Source: Clostridium sp. (lineage in GTDB: Bacteria; Bacillota; Clostridia; Clostridiales; Clostridiaceae). Taken from it: DNA of 64,000 nucleotides. Under the pieces are notes generated by a model. The model saw only the letters and a program-made list of their open reading frames with translations, searched no databases and was not told the origin of the DNA. Location of the stretch: NCBI RefSeq assembly GCF_017888565.1, contig NZ_JAGHFX010000080.1, positions 58,743-122,742 of the forward strand, read 5' to 3'. The stretch's first letter is position 1; each line of letters opens with the position of its first letter. Below are positions 1 through 8,343 of the stretch, piece after piece. Made by a program: the position numbers and the translations under genes.

Positions 1-1435
1 CATTTAACATAGCATTATTAATTTCTTCTACTGAAAGAGAGCTTTCTTTTCTCTTTTCAAAAATTTCACTTTCAAATAAAAACCTTGAATATATATCAAC
101 TATTACCTGGTTGCAATCAGATATTTCTGCTTCTAAGATAGCAAAGGCCTCTTCCTTAGTTGCGCTTTTAACAGCTCCTCTTTTTACTAATATTTCACAG
201 AAATTAGATGCTGTTTCTGCTAATGTCATTGGATATTCTGAATTTAATGCAGTTTCATTTCTTAAACAGTGACTATGGAATCCGTGTCCAAGCTCATGAG
301 CCATAGTTACAACATCACTAAAGCTATTACCATAATTTAATAATATTCTACTTTCATTTATATCTTTTATACTTTCACAAAATGCCCCACCAACTTTACC
401 TTCTTTAGGCATAACATCTATCCAATTATTATTAAATGCATTAATCACAAAGTCAGCTAAATTATCGCTAAAACTTCTAAAGTTCTTTTCTACAAATACT
501 TTTCCTTCTTCATAAGAAAACTTCATTTCTTTATTTATAACTGGTGCATACAAATCATAAAATGGTAATCCATTCTTATGTCCTAAAATTTCTGCTTTTC
601 TTCTTAAATATTTTCTAAAAGAAGGTAAGCTTTCTTTTATAGCAGTAAGCATTGCATTTAAAATTTCTTCATCCATCCTAGATTCTTCTAATGTCATATG
701 AAGAGGAGATTTATAGCCCTTAAGTTCAGAAGTAGTTAAAACTTCTCCTTTAATTCCATTTAAGGCTGCTGCAACTCCTTCTTCTACTTTTTCATATGAT
801 TTGATTTCTGCTTCATAAGCTTTTTTTCTTAAATCAGCATCTGGACTATATGCCATATTTAATACAACAGTCAGTGGTAATGACTTATCTTCATTATCAA
901 TATTAATATCAACCTTATGTGTTGATATTAAATAATCTTTATAATTTGACCAAGCATCAGAACCTGTATTTCTCATTTTAGCAATTATAGCTTCTTCTTT
1001 TTCACTTAGCATATATTTATTTTTTTCTATTATTTCATTTATAAAAAATTTATGTCTACTTAATAAACTTGATGAATTTATTAAAGTGTCTATATCTTTT
1101 ATATTTGCTATCCATTTATAAATCTTTGTTAATGGCTCTGCTAAAAGACTATATTTAGAATTTATAATATCTAAATACTTTCTTCCTTCTGGATTTTTTG
1201 AATCTGTACTTAAAGTTAAGTTTGCAAAGGCACCTATTCTATTTATAAGTAAATTTATGCTTTCTAGCTTATTTATTAATTCTTCTAATTTTACTAAATC
1301 ATCTGATTTTTCATCAGTAGACTTAGCAAAATTTTTAAGATCTTCTATCACCTCATCTGCTTTCTTTAAATCTGTAATAAACTCTTTAGAAGTAAATGAT
1401 GGATATAGTTCTTTCAAACTCCATTCTAATGACAT
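1..1435 (-). CDS. pepF: Oligoendopeptidase F (M3 family), 3' end outside window
   Basis: This is a zinc metallopeptidase of the PepF/M3B family that cleaves short peptides in the cytosol. About 478 codons are present and the C-terminus lies beyond the left edge (family members are usually about 600 residues). The zinc motif HELGH is at residues 380-384 and is followed by GFHSH. The downstream glutamate region (TLAETASNFCE) is also present, so the whole catalytic core is encoded. The start is the ATG at 1435, preceded by AAAGGGGGC. There is no signal peptide. The gene reads leftward and is separated from the AraC gene by about 100 bp of AT-rich DNA. Identification rests on the visible family motifs and is secure. 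Confidence 0.93.
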   Translation of the reverse strand, partial: MSLEWSLKELYPSFTSKEFITDLKKADEVIEDLKNFAKSTDEKSDDLVKLEELINKLESINLLINRIGAFANLTLSTDSKNPEGRKYLDIINSKYSLLAEPLTKIYKWIANIKDIDTLINSSSLLSRHKFFINEIIEKNKYMLSEKEEAIIAKMRNTGSDAWSNYKDYLISTHKVDINIDNEDKSLPLTVVLNMAYSPDADLRKKAYEAEIKSYEKVEEGVAAALNGIKGEVLTTSELKGYKSPLHMTLEESRMDEEILNAMLTAIKESLPSFRKYLRRKAEILGHKNGLPFYDLYAPVINKEMKFSYEEGKVFVEKNFRSFSDNLADFVINAFNNNWIDVMPKEGKVGGAFCESIKDINESRILLNYGNSFSDVVTMAHELGHGFHSHCLRNETALNSEYPMTLAETASNFCEILVKRGAVKSATKEEAFAILEAEISDCNQVIVDIYSRFLFESEIFEKRKESSLSVEEINNAMLN

Positions 1436-1533
1436 TTTTATGCCCCCTTTATATATATTATTCTTAAATACTTATTTTTAAATACTTATTTTTAATTATA
1501 TTATTAAACTAAATCGAATTCAATTAATTGTAA

Positions 1534-2217
1534 TTATATTGAATAATTTTTATTTCTAAATTCCGATGGTGACATACCAACTATTTTTTTAAAGGTATTC
1601 GCGAAATGACTTTGATCATGAAACCCTAATAATATACTTATTTCTAATATGCTCTTTTCAGTACTTAAAAGTAAAGCTTTAGCTCTTTCAACTTTGATTT
1701 CTCTTAGATATTTCATTATTGATATTCCCTTATGCTTTTTAAAACATGTTGATGCATATCCTACTGATATATTTAAGTTATTACATATAGTTTCTAATGA
1801 AGTATGATTTTCTATATTTAAATGAAGAGCCTGTAAAAGTTTGTTTACTGTAAAGCTATCAGTAATTTCTGTATCATTAATTAGCAAATCTAAATATTCA
1901 TTTATCATATTTATCTCAATAATCTGCAATGAACTTATATTATTTGCATCTCTAATTTGCCTATAAAATCTATTATATATAGGATGAAGATATTTCTTAG
2001 CAATCCCATTTTTTATAATTTCTCTAGTATATACAGCATTCCAAATTATTAAATCATCTTTTTTATGCTCTTTATCAACATCATCCTTAACCTCTGACTT
2101 ATGCTTTTCTTTAACTATCTTTATAATTTCTTCTTTGTTTCTAGATTCCATCAAAAAAGATATCTTATTACTAAAAATATTAAAGTCTGATTCAAAGCTT
2201 TCATATCCATCATTCAT
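1534..2217 (-). CDS. AraC-family transcriptional regulator
   Basis: This is a 227-residue regulator. The C-terminal 95 residues (about 128-225) form the double helix-turn-helix of the AraC/XylS family, including SVGYASTCFKKHKGIS and the closing signature FANTFKKIVGMSPSEFR. The N-terminal 120 residues are Lys/Glu-rich, carry no cupin-like effector domain that I can recognise, and resemble the helical N-terminal region of other firmicute AraC proteins. The start ATG follows GGGAGATAAGTT. It sits directly downstream of the terminator of the reductase cluster and reads the same way, so it could regulate that cluster or act elsewhere. The target and ligand are unknown. Confidence 0.85.
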   Translation of the reverse strand: MNDGYESFESDFNIFSNKISFLMESRNKEEIIKIVKEKHKSEVKDDVDKEHKKDDLIIWNAVYTREIIKNGIAKKYLHPIYNRFYRQIRDANNISSLQIIEINMINEYLDLLINDTEITDSFTVNKLLQALHLNIENHTSLETICNNLNISVGYASTCFKKHKGISIMKYLREIKVERAKALLLSTEKSILEISILLGFHDQSHFANTFKKIVGMSPSEFRNKNYSI

Positions 2218-2289
2218 AACTTATCTCCCAATTACATCTCATAATAGTTATATACATATCATATTGTAAATATACAAATCTAACAATAT

Positions 2290-2328
2290 AAAATAGGTAG
2301 ATTTTATGAATTAAAATCTACCTATTTT
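2290..2328. terminator. Rho-independent terminator after the FMN lipoprotein gene
   Basis: A perfect 16-bp inverted repeat (AAAATAGGTAGATTTT and its complement) with a 7-base loop lies about 30 bp beyond the stop codon at 2356. AT-rich tails sit on both strands. It closes the leftward reductase operon. Confidence 0.75.
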
Positions 2329-2355
2329 CTATATCAAAAGTATAAGGGATAACTT

Positions 2356-2700
2356 TTATTTTACTGCTGATTCTAAAGCTTTGTTAACAGCCTCTATTAC
2401 ACCTTTTGATGAATTAGTTGCTCCTGATATAGCTTCAACGCCTTCAGTACTTTGTTTTTCAATTATTTCTGGAACTAAATTATCTTTAACACCGTCAACT
2501 AAAGTCTTAGTTTCGTTATGCTCAACTAAATTTACTTCAGATATCTTTCCTTTTTCAACTTTCACTTCTACTTTTATTACTCCAGAAGCTCCTTGACCTT
2601 CACCTGTATATGTTCCATCAGTGTATTTTCCACCACCACAGCCAACTAAAATAGTTGCTGATAATACTATCGTACTTAATATCGCAGTTATTTTCTTCAT
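2356..2700 (-). CDS. FMN-binding-domain lipoprotein
   Basis: This is a 114-residue secreted lipoprotein. A signal peptide ends in the lipobox LVGC (Cys21) and is followed by one FMN-binding domain. That domain carries SGAT at about 92-95, the site where the ApbE flavin transferase attaches FMN to the Thr in this family. It would act on the outer face of the membrane as a one-domain electron carrier. It lies 24 bp behind the FAD lipoprotein, so the two are almost surely co-transcribed. In many bacterial fumarate-reductase-like proteins these two domains are fused, whereas here they are separate lipoproteins. No apbE gene or membrane electron donor is in the window. The role as electron donor to the neighbour is inferred. 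Confidence 0.88.
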   Translation of the reverse strand: MKKITAILSTIVLSATILVGCGGGKYTDGTYTGEGQGASGVIKVEVKVEKGKISEVNLVEHNETKTLVDGVKDNLVPEIIEKQSTEGVEAISGATNSSKGVIEAVNKALESAVK

Positions 2701-2724
2701 TTTTCTTCCTCCTACAATTAAATC

Positions 2725-4146
2725 TTATTTAATAAATGTTGCTGCATTTTTTCCTGCTGTTCTACCAAAAGTAACTATATCAGCTAATGCATTTCCACCT
2801 AATCTATTTCCACCATGAACTCCACCAGTTACTTCTCCTGCTGCAAATAAACCAGGAATTACATTTCCATCTTTATTTAAAACTTCAGCATTTGTATTTA
2901 TCTTTAATCCACCCATTGTATGGTGCACAGCTGGAGTTACAGGTATTGCATATACTTTTCCTTCATTTAATTGTCTTGGAAGGTCTTCTCTACTAAATTC
3001 TGAATCTGTTTTTGCCACTACTGCTTCGTTATACTTATTAATAGTTTCAACCATTATATTCTTATCTATTGATAATTTTTCTGCTAGTTCTTCTACTGAA
3101 TCAGCTTCTGTAACTAATCCCATATTGAAGTATTCCTCAGTTGCTTTTAAGCTCTTTCTTAATCCTTCATCAAAGAAAAGGTAAGCTACTCCATCTTTTT
3201 GTTCTAATATGGCCTTTGAAACTACATCTCTTGTAAATAATTCATTTGTAAATCTTTTACCATCCTTGTTAATAAGAATTGCTCCATTACCTCTTACAGC
3301 TTCTGTTACCATTACAGCCTTTTCCGGAACAACTGTTGGATGAGTTTGAATTTCCTTCATGTCTACTAAATCAGCACCAACATTTTCCCCAAGAACTATA
3401 CCATCTCCAGTAGCTCCATTGTGGTTAGTTGTTGCAAAGCCTTTTAAATCCTCTTTATAACTAACTACCATTTCTTGATTAGCTGAGAATCCCCCAGCTG
3501 CAATAACTACAGCCTTTGTATTTATTATATATTCTTTTCCTTCTTTATCAGTAACCTTTACTCCTGAAACATTACCGTCTTTATCTAAAACTATTTCCTT
3601 TGCTTCATTCCATAATCTTAGATCAACTTTTTCTTCTTCTGCCGCTGTTTTTAATGTATCAACTAAATGAGCTCCTACAGCTGCTCCCCCTGTTGGTCTG
3701 TGAGTTCTATAATTTGTAGCTCCTGCCATTCTACCAACATCTGATAAATCAGCACCTAATTCAGTTAACCATGCAACTGACTCTTTAGCTTCATTTGATA
3801 ACTTTTCAACTAATTCAGGATCATTTTTCTCATATCCACCTTTCATAGTATCATCATACATAGTTTGTATTGAATCTTCTATACCTTTTGCTTTTTGTTG
3901 TTCAGTTTCAGCGGCATTTAATCCACCTGTAGCTCTATTAGTATTTCCACCTACCATTGGCATCTTTTCTAAAACAACAACGTTTTCTACTCCATCTTGT
4001 TTAGCTTGTACAGCAGCAGATAATCCTGCTCCACCAGCTCCTATTACAACTATATCAGCAGTTTCTTTCTTTCCACCACACCCAACTAAAGCTGTTGGAA
4101 CTAAAATTAAAGCCGACATTACTAATGCTAAAACCTTCTTTTTCAT
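2725..4146 (-). CDS. Fumarate-reductase-type FAD flavoprotein, lipoprotein
   Basis: This is a 473-residue secreted lipoprotein (lipobox LVGC, Cys23) of the soluble fumarate reductase/flavocytochrome c family. The FAD-binding Rossmann motif GAGGAG is at 36-41, followed by EKMPMVGGNTNRATGG. Segments matching the catalytic architecture of the family are present: QTHPTVV, GKRFTNELFTRD, AVHHTMGGLK and GGVHGGNRLGGNALAD. These carry the His and Arg residues that bind a dicarboxylate and the Arg region of the proton donor. There is no heme domain. Members of this family reduce fumarate, urocanate, methacrylate or related enoates, and the exact acceptor cannot be told here. It is followed by the FMN lipoprotein and preceded by a dicarboxylate-type two-component system. 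Confidence 0.9.
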   Translation of the reverse strand: MKKKVLALVMSALILVPTALVGCGGKKETADIVVIGAGGAGLSAAVQAKQDGVENVVVLEKMPMVGGNTNRATGGLNAAETEQQKAKGIEDSIQTMYDDTMKGGYEKNDPELVEKLSNEAKESVAWLTELGADLSDVGRMAGATNYRTHRPTGGAAVGAHLVDTLKTAAEEEKVDLRLWNEAKEIVLDKDGNVSGVKVTDKEGKEYIINTKAVVIAAGGFSANQEMVVSYKEDLKGFATTNHNGATGDGIVLGENVGADLVDMKEIQTHPTVVPEKAVMVTEAVRGNGAILINKDGKRFTNELFTRDVVSKAILEQKDGVAYLFFDEGLRKSLKATEEYFNMGLVTEADSVEELAEKLSIDKNIMVETINKYNEAVVAKTDSEFSREDLPRQLNEGKVYAIPVTPAVHHTMGGLKINTNAEVLNKDGNVIPGLFAAGEVTGGVHGGNRLGGNALADIVTFGRTAGKNAATFIK

Positions 4147-4186
4147 TTAACATTCTCCCCTTAATCTTTAAGTTATTTTCAGCATT

Positions 4187-4252
4187 AGTATATTTGTTAA
4201 TTAATAAACAATCAATATTGTGGTCATATTGTTTATTTTGGTCTTTTTGGTC
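4187..4252 (-). promoter_or_regulatory. Promoter of the flavoprotein operon with GGTC direct repeats
   Basis: On the minus strand a -35 box TTGATT (4215-4210), a 17-bp spacer and a -10 box TATACT (4192-4187) lie 40 bp upstream of the flavoprotein start. On the plus strand GGTC occurs at 4222, 4240 and 4249, the last two within TTTTGGTC copies spaced 9 bp apart. A short inverted repeat CAATAT/ATATTG flanks the first copy. Repeats abutting the -35 box fit binding of an activator, for which the adjacent response regulator is the obvious candidate. The promoter is read directly from the sequence and the operator role is inferred. Confidence 0.6.
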
Positions 4253-4951
4253 TTATTTTTTAAGTATATAATAATTTGTTGGTCTACCTATTTTCCCATA
4301 CTCCTGATTTATTTCAACTTTACCTTCTTCAGCCATCTTTTCTAAATATCTTCTTGCAGTTACTCTAGCAAGTCCACTTCCTTTGGCAATTTCTTCTGCA
4401 GTCAAATATTGTCCATTTTTTTGGATCATATAATCAACTATTTTATTATATGTTTTTCTACTCAAGCCTTTGCATAATTCTTTTTCTTGTATTTCTTCAT
4501 CTATAAAGTTAGCATTAATATTTAATATATATTGATCTATATAATCTTGATTTATATTATCTATATTTTTTAATTCAATAAATCTATTCCTATAATTAGA
4601 CAAAGCTTCCTTAAACCTCTCAAATTTAAATGGCTTTATTAAATAGTCAATAGCACCATATTTAAAAGCTTCATCAACTGAAGCTTTACATTTATCAGCA
4701 GTAATTAAAATAGTATCTATAGCTATTTCTTTAGTTCTTATCCATTTTAATAAATCTATGCCTTTTCCATCTGGCAAAAATATATCTAATAACATTAAAT
4801 CCGCATTTTCTTTAATAATTTTTACTTTTGCTTCTTCTATGCTACTTGCATTTCCTACAACTATAAAGCCTTCAAGCTTTTCTAAAAACCTCGTATTTAT
4901 TTCCTTTACCATTGGGTCATCTTCAACAATAAAAACCTTAATCTTATTCAT
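4253..4951 (-). CDS. CitB/DcuR-type response regulator
   Basis: This is a 232-residue response regulator of the CitB/DcuR/DctR/MalR class. The receiver domain spans residues 3-120 with acidic residues EDD at the N-terminus, phosphoacceptor Asp56 (LLDIFLPDG) and the conserved Lys in LIKPFKF. A linker and a C-terminal winged or helix-turn-helix domain follow (LTAEEIAKGSGLARVTARRYLEKM). I place the start at the ATG at 4951, two bases after the kinase stop, because GGGAGGT lies about 11 bases upstream, inside the last kinase codons. An upstream in-frame ATG at 4972 has no such site. Its partner is the upstream kinase, and its likely target is the operon that begins 106 bp downstream. Confidence 0.9.
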   Translation of the reverse strand: MNKIKVFIVEDDPMVKEINTRFLEKLEGFIVVGNASSIEEAKVKIIKENADLMLLDIFLPDGKGIDLLKWIRTKEIAIDTILITADKCKASVDEAFKYGAIDYLIKPFKFERFKEALSNYRNRFIELKNIDNINQDYIDQYILNINANFIDEEIQEKELCKGLSRKTYNKIVDYMIQKNGQYLTAEEIAKGSGLARVTARRYLEKMAEEGKVEINQEYGKIGRPTNYYILKK

Positions 4952-4953
4952 TG

Positions 4954-6492
4954 CTATATTTCTACCTCCCATGTTGTAATCTTATCTGAAGTTAATTTTA
5001 AACTGCCATTTAATGATTCTATAATATTTTTTATGTTATATAGACCAAGGCCCCTAAAATTTCCTTTTGTACTAAATCCTCTTTTAAATATTTCTTCCTT
5101 AGTATTATCAGCAATTTTATCTCCATTATTTTTAACTATTATTTTTATTTTTTCTTCTTGAAAGATTCCAATATATATATATCCATTTTCTCTTGCCTTA
5201 AGCTCTTCAATTGAGTTTTCTAAGAGATTTCCTATAATAGTCAATATCTCTTGTACTCTTATATTATTAGGAATAAACTTTAAGTATGATTTTTCATCAA
5301 CTTCAAATTTTATTTTCATTTCATCAGCCTTATTATATTTAGAAAATAATAATCCTTGTATTGATGGCTCTTTTATTTTACTTAAATTATCTGTTATTAT
5401 TCCTCTAGTTTCTGTTGTATGGAAAATATACTCTAAAGCTTTATCAGTTTCATCTAATTGTATTAATCCTGCTATTGTATGTAATTTATTCATAAATTCA
5501 TGGTTTTGAGCTCTTAAATTCCAAGTTAACTCCTTTACTCCTGTTAACTCTTCTGCCATATTATGAACCTTTGTAAAATCTTGAAAGCTAGCAATTGCTC
5601 CTACAACCTTTCCATACTCACCAATAATACTGTAGAAATTCCCCATTATTATTATATTATTTTCTAACCTTATTTCCCTATTAAATATTCTACTTCTCCT
5701 ATACATAACTTCAAATAATAAATTAATTATTTTACTGTCTATTTCATCATTCGAATTTATCTTAAGTATTTCTGAAGCTTTATTATTTATCACTGTAATG
5801 TATCCAAAATTATTTATTGCTATTAATCCCTCTTCTATATTATTAATAATAGATTCTTTTTCTCTTAATTGAATAGCTATTTCTTCTGGCTCTAATCCAT
5901 ATATATCTTCTTTTATGTTAGTAGCTAACTTTTTTGCTAAAAAAATTATTATAATAAAAACTCCTATAAATACAGGTATTAATCCTCTTATATATTCCTT
6001 AACTTCGCCTCTTAAATCTCTTTTTAGCATTCCTACAGCTACAGCCCCAACTTGTACACCATCTTTATGTACTGGTACAAAAGCTCTTATAGATCTACCT
6101 AAATGTCCTTCTCCTTCAGATACGTATGTTTCTCCTTCTCTTAAAACTAACTTTTCATCTCCACCTAAAAATCTTCTTCCAATATTATCTGGAATGGGAT
6201 GCGAATATCTAATCCCTTCATTATTCATTACTGTTATAAATAGTAATCCTGTTTTTAGTCTTACTCTTTCCGAAAAGTTTTGGATTTTTAAATGTGTTGG
6301 ATCTCCTTTATCAGCTAATTCCTTTTGAATCATAGGATTTGTTGCCACTACAAAAGCAGTATCAGTTAAACTTTTTCCTATTGCTTCAGATACCTTACTA
6401 TTTATAATAGCTATAGAGAAAACACTTATAATCAATATAACCGCAATAAAAATACCAATCGTAAGTCTTGTAATTTTCTTTTCTAAAGTCAT
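4954..6492 (-). CDS. CitA/DcuS-type sensor histidine kinase
   Basis: This is a 512-residue membrane sensor kinase. In order it has a transmembrane helix (about 8-30), an extracytoplasmic PAS-like sensor domain (about 33-165), a second transmembrane helix (about 170-189), a cytoplasmic PAS domain (about 215-320), a Spo0B-type dimerisation helix with the phosphoaccepting His in NHEFMNKLHTI, and an ATPase domain with N-box GNLLENS and G-box GLGLYNIKNII. Relatives sense citrate, malate, fumarate or other C4-dicarboxylates. The sensor segment RVRLKTGLLFITVMNNEG matches the characteristic region of this class. The start ATG follows AGAGGTAAAT. Its neighbours suggest that it detects the substrate of the adjacent reductase. 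Confidence 0.9.
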   Translation of the reverse strand: MTLEKKITRLTIGIFIAVILIISVFSIAIINSKVSEAIGKSLTDTAFVVATNPMIQKELADKGDPTHLKIQNFSERVRLKTGLLFITVMNNEGIRYSHPIPDNIGRRFLGGDEKLVLREGETYVSEGEGHLGRSIRAFVPVHKDGVQVGAVAVGMLKRDLRGEVKEYIRGLIPVFIGVFIIIIFLAKKLATNIKEDIYGLEPEEIAIQLREKESIINNIEEGLIAINNFGYITVINNKASEILKINSNDEIDSKIINLLFEVMYRRSRIFNREIRLENNIIIMGNFYSIIGEYGKVVGAIASFQDFTKVHNMAEELTGVKELTWNLRAQNHEFMNKLHTIAGLIQLDETDKALEYIFHTTETRGIITDNLSKIKEPSIQGLLFSKYNKADEMKIKFEVDEKSYLKFIPNNIRVQEILTIIGNLLENSIEELKARENGYIYIGIFQEEKIKIIVKNNGDKIADNTKEEIFKRGFSTKGNFRGLGLYNIKNIIESLNGSLKLTSDKITTWEVEI

Positions 6493-6565
6493 ATTTACCT
6501 CTTAAACCTATTTATAATTATTTTTACACAATAATTATATAGCATTATGTATAATCTAACAAATA

Positions 6566-6593
6566 AAAAGGATGAGATAACTCTCATCCTTTT
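6566..6593 (-). terminator. Terminator overlapping the stop of the 192-aa gene
   Basis: A 12-bp perfect stem (AAAAGGATGAGA/TCTCATCCTTTT) with a 4-base loop is followed on the minus strand by TTTATTTG. The stem overlaps the stop codon at 6592-6594. Confidence 0.8.
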
Positions 6594-7170
6594 ACATTGG
6601 TTTTATTATATCTAAAACATAATCCTTAAATTCTTCAAAACTTCCACTTAGTATTGAAGCACCTTTATTTATTTTCCCACTATTAAAATTATATTCTGCC
6701 GAACCATAATTAAAACTTGCACTAGAAACTATTATACTTGCTTCTGTAACTCTATAATTTACTTTTGCTAACATTACATCCTTGCAGAATTCTACAAAAT
6801 TATTAGCCTTTTCTATATTTCCATTACATACTACAGTTAAAGCAAACTTAAATAATTCATATCCTCCAATAAGTGGTATCATAGAACCATTTGCCATGTA
6901 AAATACTTTGCCCATGTTATAGAAATACTTCATATTACCATAACTCATTGTTCTAAATTCATAATTTATCTCTAAATCTTTATTATTTAATCCTTGAAAC
7001 TTTTCTACTATATCATCCCACGCTCTTGCTTCAGCAGTTTTATTATTATTTATAACACTTTTAAATTGTGAAAAAGCATTTTCTAAATCTTTATCTCTAT
7101 TTACTACTGATCCATTAACAGCAACGCTATACTCATTATTTTCATATATTAATTCCACTCTATTATTCAT
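6592..7170 (-). CDS. Conserved-looking hypothetical protein, 192 aa
   Basis: I do not recognise this family. The product is 192 residues, soluble, rich in Asn, Tyr and Phe, with no signal peptide or membrane helix. The start ATG is preceded by AAGGGGAGTTTAAT. The N-terminal 40 residues read like a small beta-rich domain (ELIYENNEYSVAVNGSVV), followed by helical and beta segments. The conserved Cys residues are sparse and form no metal motif. It is monocistronic, with its own terminator overlapping the stop codon. It stands between the sensor kinase and a gene-free 600-bp stretch. The composition is like its neighbours and gives no sign of recent transfer. Confidence 0.7.
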   Translation of the reverse strand: MNNRVELIYENNEYSVAVNGSVVNRDKDLENAFSQFKSVINNNKTAEARAWDDIVEKFQGLNNKDLEINYEFRTMSYGNMKYFYNMGKVFYMANGSMIPLIGGYELFKFALTVVCNGNIEKANNFVEFCKDVMLAKVNYRVTEASIIVSSASFNYGSAEYNFNSGKINKGASILSGSFEEFKDYVLDIIKPM

Positions 7171-7186
7171 ATTAAACTCCCCTTAC

Positions 7187-7769
7187 TAATAAATATAAAT
7201 TTATTATCTAATAATAATTATTATATCATAATAATTTATAATTTCAAGAACTATATTTGCTTATTTCATAATCTCATATGCCTACTTATTTAATCTTTTA
7301 TATCTTTCTTTGCTACTTTAATATTTTCTAAAAGCTTCTTTTCTCTTTAAAATCATTACTATTTAAAATTCAATATATAATATTTAATTTTAAACCATGA
7401 CTATGTTATTTAATAAATATCCTAATATACAAACATTATAAAAACTCTTAAAATATATTTAAAACATACTGAATTTTAGTATGGATTAGCTTATGGGATT
7501 ACTAAATAAAACTATTCCCAAAACTTATAAAATCATCATACCGAAAATGAAAAAGCTCTTATATTTCACAATGGAGAATATATGGTTTATATACATATAG
7601 CTTAATAAATAAGTTTGTAAGCTTATCACAAACTTATTTATCATATATACATATACTAGGAAATATTACTTTAAAATAATCATCTTTAACTAAATTTATT
7701 AACTTGACTTTTCCAACCCCATAAAAAGTATTTTTCATTCTTAAAAATCCTCTTGAATTTATAAAATCT
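7187..7769. other. AT-rich intergenic region of about 580 bp without a gene
   Basis: I found no open reading frame with a ribosome site on either strand. The only clear structure is a 14-bp perfect inverted repeat at 7605-7641, flanked by direct repeats (separate entry). The rest is low-complexity AT-rich sequence that may hold the promoter of the 192-aa gene. Confidence 0.6.
7588..7655. repeat. Inverted repeat flanked by 12-bp direct repeats
   Basis: ATAAATAAGTTTGT (7605-7618) and its exact complement (7628-7641) enclose a 9-base loop containing AAGCTT. The 12-mer TATATACATATA stands on both sides, at 7588-7599 and 7644-7655. There is no U-tract on either strand, so it is a poor terminator. 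The layout, a hairpin between direct repeats, resembles a small mobile-element scar or a protein-binding site. Confidence 0.5.
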
Positions 7770-8330
7770 TTACTTTATAAGATTCTTAATATAATTATTT
7801 AGTGATTTTTCATCAATTAATCCCTTATTGTCTTTAACTATATTCCCATCTCTATCTATAAATATAGTTCTTGGTATTGCTTGAACAGCATAGGCATTTG
7901 CCGCACTAAATTTTGTATCAAATACTATATTCATGTCCAAATTATTTTCTTTTAAATAATTTAATGCTTTTTCTTTAGTTTCTCTTTTACCATCTGTTAA
8001 ATTTACCATAAGTATTTCAACATCATCACCATACTTTTTCATAGCATCTTCAAAATAAGGCATTTCTTCTTTACATGGTCCACACCAACTTGCCCATATA
8101 TTTACTACAACTGGCTTTTTACCCTTAAAATCTGATAACTTTATAGCATTTCCATCTTCATCATAAACTTCAAAATCTGGAGCTGCCTTTACACCTGCAG
8201 AACTATTTTCATTTGTTGTGTTATCTATAGGCATATATTCACCTGCTAAATAACCATATCCAAACTTTACTATTACAATTAAGAGAATTAAAGATATAAT
8301 TATTGTTATTAATTTTTTCTTATCATTCAA
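7770..8330 (-). CDS. TlpA/ResA-like membrane-anchored thioredoxin
   Basis: This is a 186-residue thiol-disulfide oxidoreductase. An N-terminal membrane anchor (about 7-30) is followed by a Ser/Asn-rich linker and a redoxin domain from about 48, with the active site WCGPC at 82-86 and the cis-proline in AIPRTIFID. It acts outside the membrane to reduce disulfides. The start is TTG, with GGAGG eight bases upstream and no better start nearby. It lies 13 bp behind the CcdA gene, which would supply electrons from cytosolic thioredoxin. The usual use of such a pair is cytochrome c maturation, but no cytochrome genes are visible here, so the client protein is unknown. Confidence 0.9.
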   Translation of the reverse strand: MNDKKKLITIIISLILLIVIVKFGYGYLAGEYMPIDNTTNENSSAGVKAAPDFEVYDEDGNAIKLSDFKGKKPVVVNIWASWCGPCKEEMPYFEDAMKKYGDDVEILMVNLTDGKRETKEKALNYLKENNLDMNIVFDTKFSAANAYAVQAIPRTIFIDRDGNIVKDNKGLIDEKSLNNYIKNLIK

Positions 8331-8343
8331 AGTTTCTACCTCC

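Noticed and set aside
4952..4972. Upstream ATG of the response regulator
   Set aside because: The ATG at 4951 has GGGAGGT at a suitable distance, while the earlier one overlaps the kinase end and has no site.
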